A DNA stretch of 64,000 nt, from assembly GCA_021396245.1 (NCBI GenBank), contig WNYE01000021.1, positions 62,001 to 126,000 of the forward strand, given 5' to 3'. Each line of letters starts with the position of its first letter. The first letter of the stretch is position 1. Under the pieces are notes generated by a model. It was not told where the DNA came from, searched no databases, and worked only from the letters and a program-made list of their open reading frames with translations. The position numbers and the translations under genes were made by a program. Shown piece by piece: positions 60,592-64,000 of this stretch. Source of the stretch: Sporothrix humicola. Lineage: Eukaryota; Ascomycota; Sordariomycetes; Ophiostomatales; Ophiostomataceae.

Positions 60592-63500
60592 TTTTGAGGT
60601 TGGTACTCAAGGTCGCTTTCCAAGGCAGGAAATGTGGCGAGAGTTCACCAGATGGCCGAAGTCATGAGATGGAAGAAAAGAGGGCGTGCTTCGGGGAGGA
60701 AAGAAAAAAGAAGGCGCGGCAAACAGCCAAATAAAGAAGCTGCCTGAGGAGAGGGAAGATCGTGGAGGAGATATCGAAGCGGCACAGGGAGAGGTATGTG
60801 ATAGGCCGTAAAGGAGGTCAACAGCACAACGTTGCTTCTGTTGGCTCGTTTGCAAGAGGATCCTTCAGATACAATCGTCCCTTGTCTTTATTGCTTCTTC
60901 CTTCCTCCTTCGTGCTTCCTTATTTCCCTTGTCTGCTGAGGGACGGCGCTGCAAGGCTAGAGATTGAGAGCGTATTTACCCGCAGGCCATTCTAGACGGG
61001 GCGGAACAAAACAGACAAACAAACTTCAAGCCAGGCGCGAGCCAGCTCTTTTCCGCATAGATGCTGTAAAAGGGGGAAACCCAGCAGAGCGCTGCCGTGG
61101 AACACGGACGGGTGGTAAGCGAGGCAGTGGACAAAAGAGGCAGCGATGCGCAGAGAAAGGAGAGACAGAATAGGTAGAGGTAGAGATAGATTGTATGTAG
61201 ACTGAAAGGAGCCGGCCCGAGAAGCTATCGCTGCAAGTCGCCTTGTGCCTTTTGTCTCTTAGCTCTTTGTCTATTCCGCTGCAGCTGTGCCCTTTCGGTT
61301 GCTGGTACGCAGAGCTCGCTCACGATGATGGGTGGATCGGGAAGCGGCAGGGCATTGCTCGGCGCCAGGGGCGGCTGCTTGTCGGCAGGTGGTGAGTGGT
61401 GGAAGTGGTTGAGCTGGCGACAGCAGAGGTTCAATAAACGAGGGATAAGGCTATGGCTGTTGCGAGTATCGTTCACGGCCTGCCTGTATTCGATTGGATG
61501 TCGCGGAGGATGAAAGCAAGGGGGGGAGAGGCGGTCGTAGGAGGGCGGGCGTGACAAGGCGAGGAGAGAAACGAGTGTCGAGGATAGTGGATGAGGAGAA
61601 GAATGGCGGCGACGAGAGGAGAAAAGGAGCGAAAAGGAGAAGATGTTGAGAATGGGCCGAGATCAAGAGGAATGTGGAAGGTGCAAACAACGACTTGTTG
61701 TACTTGCCCCTAAGGTGTAAGCAGTCTACGCAGGCACATTCACTCAAGGAAACTACAAGCGACTAGCAGGAGAATAAGGGTGTGTCTATGTACTCCATAG
61801 GGGCAAAAAGCGGGGGTGTAAAGGGTGCACAGGGAAGGCGGTATGAAGGCCCGCCGACGATTCACGTTTCTCACGTTCTATTACGACGTTTTTGCCTGGG
61901 GAAGGACCCAGTTCTTGGGTTCTTGGGGCGGTTTTGGGTCGTTCTTAGGGCGTTTACTGGCGCCTTTTCGGCGAGCCTTAAACTGGGTCGGCTTCCTAGT
62001 GCAGTCTAGTGCGCACTCTTTGACGATGCGGCAGGTGCGAAAGGATGGACGGGGAGAGAACGGGCAAAATGTGCCAAAATGCTGCAGAAATGTAGAACAA
62101 GGCAGGAGTGCTGGTGGTGTGATAGGAGGAAGGCCCAAAGAAGAAGGAAGAAAAAAAAGAGGCAGCGAGAAAGAGCAGAAAGAGCATGAAGAGCATAAAA
62201 GGCAATCTGAGGTGTTGAGGGAGTAGCAATGGAAATGCAACCGAGTGTGAGGGAAGGAGGGGCCGGTGCGTCCTGGTGGCTCCTTCTCGCTGTGCCCGGA
62301 TTTCTGTTTCTATCTGCCCTTTCTGCCTTCCTGCCTTTTTGCTGAAGAATGGGGAAAGAATGCAAAGGTGAGAGGAGAAATGGGGAGAAATGTTCCAAAT
62401 GAAAAGGGAAAGCGTGACGGACCATTGGGCGAGCCGCTGGGGTTCTGGCCCAGGCCCATCACGGCTCTAGCCAAGCCTAAATGCCCACTGGGCTGGGCCA
62501 ATTAGGCTGTCCGCTTTGACTCCTGAGACCTCTCTCCTGAAAGTCACCAGGCTCTTTTCTGCCCTTTTCTGCGCCCTTCTTGCTTTTTCCTGTTCTTTGG
62601 CTGGCCGATCGTCATGAGAGACAAAGCTGGGGTCTAGATCCCCTGCAAAATTGGGCTGCCATGCGGACTTTGTTCTGCCTGGAGGAATGGAGGAATGCCA
62701 TGAAATGCCATATTATCTCTCATTGTGCCTCTTCTCCTTTTCTCGCCTTGGTCTTTCCTTTGTTGTGGAAGGCACAAGCTGTCGGCCGCTGTTGCCGCCA
62801 CTACGACCGCTAAAGCTGTCAGCCAACAGCACTCGTAGACGCCGTTCTTTCACACCATGTGTTTGACGCTGAATTGCCTCTTTGGGCAGGGACATTGACA
62901 GGACAAAGGACGGAAAGTGCCTCATCTGAAAGGAGTGCCTCTTAGACCAGCCAAACGTAAAGCCGCATTTTCAGAGTCGCCGACAGACGACATCTCATCG
63001 CTATCCCCGTACGGAGTCATCGATTCAGGTCGTGTACGAAGTAATGTCACAACATGTCGCCATTGAGGGTCGCGGCCGGAAGATCTGACGCGTTTCTTCC
63101 AACGACCCCTTTTGGTCCCTCAAAATCGTTTTGTGTTTCTTCTTTCCAGCCTCCTCTTTTTCTCTCTATCTCTTTTCATTTTATTGTAAGACTGCACAAG
63201 CAATCCTTTTCCTTTGGTTGGGCTCCTATGGAAACAAAAACAGTGCCATGTTTGTGTCGTTGTCTGTTGTCCTATATCGTTTGCGGGCTGACGACATATA
63301 GCACAGGGCTGGTTGTTAGCTATTTGTTAGCGAGGGCTGGCTGAATGAGAAAACACAAAGCGAATTGACTTGATTGCAGTCCTCGCATTGGTTGCCTCTT
63401 GGCTGTTATATATAGCATATTGCTGTAAAAAGCACGGTGTATTGCTCCGTACAGTTCGGAATATGGCATGCAAGGGAATTAAATGAAACAGCCAAACCAG

Positions 63501-64000
63501 CCAAATCAAAACTTTTGCATGCAGATATTGGCCGTAAATAAAACAAAACAAAAGGCAAGGGACTGGCCACGACAGAAAGAGGCCCAAGACACGCACTGGC
63601 TGAAATACGGATCACTCTGGAGAGAGACAAAACGACAAAGAGGACGGGATAGGGCTGGACGCACGTCTGCATGTCTTGGGCGACAGACAGGTCACGGACT
63701 CTTCTGTGCTCTTTTTTCTGTGTTTTTTTGGCCTGCTAAAAGGCGTCTGACACTGCAGCTTGTGACAGGTCTGGGACAACAGCTGCAGTGTTGCTCGTAC
63801 AAGGGAAGAAACGAGTAATATATGCAGTGGCATGGTGCACAAAATATTCGGAAAGCAAAATTGAAGAGCTGACGAAATACTAGAATGTTATGCATAATTT
63901 CACATGTCAGCTCGTCTAGCTCACGGTGGACATTGAGTGGTATTTTTCTTGTCAATTATTTGTTGATATTCTGTGCCGGCACAGAATAAGTAAGTAAAGA
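60592..64000. other. Gene-free right end
   Basis: From 60.6 to about 62.4 kb the + strand is markedly G/A-rich, so pyrimidine-rich in the sense of the - strand gene ending at 59284. This is the likely promoter and long leader of that gene. The remainder has only short frames without protein-like composition. TACGGAGT and its complement occur near 63010 and 63448. No tRNA or mobile element was seen. Confidence 0.55.

Noticed and set aside
1..64000. CRISPR array, bacterial operon or integrated bacterial DNA
   Set aside because: No regularly spaced direct repeats; genes carry spliceosomal introns and are of fungal type throughout.

Overview
This window looks like nuclear DNA of a filamentous ascomycete, most likely a Sordariomycete; I cannot fix the order. 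The evidence is short introns (50-175 nt) with GTAAGT-type donors and CTAAC branch sites, pyrimidine-rich leaders in front of start codons, no operons, and a set of fungal housekeeping genes. I find 14 apparently intact protein genes and one probable pseudogene in 64 kb. Nearly half of the window lies in long gene-free stretches. I saw no rRNA, convincing tRNA, CRISPR or complete transposon. All introns were placed by eye from splice signals, reading frame and family conservation.

Layout, left to right. 1-20.5 kb holds a Chs4/Skt5-type chitin synthase regulator (+), a WD40-repeat protein (+), Polo kinase (-), an OPA3-like mitochondrial protein (+, divergent from Polo) and an unrecognised 337-residue protein (+). 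20.5-28 kb is a 7.5-kb gene-poor stretch ending in a long pyrimidine-rich leader. A small four-helix membrane protein (+) follows, then an Rtc3/SBDS-domain protein (-).

31.7-43 kb mixes two intron-rich genes with core genes. The intron-rich genes are a seven-exon RhoGEF (-) and a ten-exon secreted serine carboxypeptidase (+) that carries an in-frame stop. Between them sit the proteasome chaperone Nas2 (+) and the Ran GTPase (+).

44.8-50.5 kb holds a Yox1-like homeodomain factor (+) convergent with an NAD(H) kinase (-). 50.5-55.4 kb is another gene-free stretch. 55.4-60.6 kb holds the exosome subunit Rrp46 (-) divergent from a PP2A activator (PTPA/Rrd, +), and a low-complexity Ser/Pro-rich protein (-). 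The last 3.4 kb has no gene I can support.

The genes are independent transcription units, not a pathway cluster. Loose themes are cell cycle and nuclear function (Polo, homeodomain factor, Ran, PTPA), cell wall and polarity (Chs4 regulator, RhoGEF), and RNA or protein quality control (Rrp46, Rtc3, Nas2). The most notable observation is the carboxypeptidase: every catalytic residue and all nine inferred introns are readable, yet one TAA interrupts the frame. I found no convincing undescribed system.
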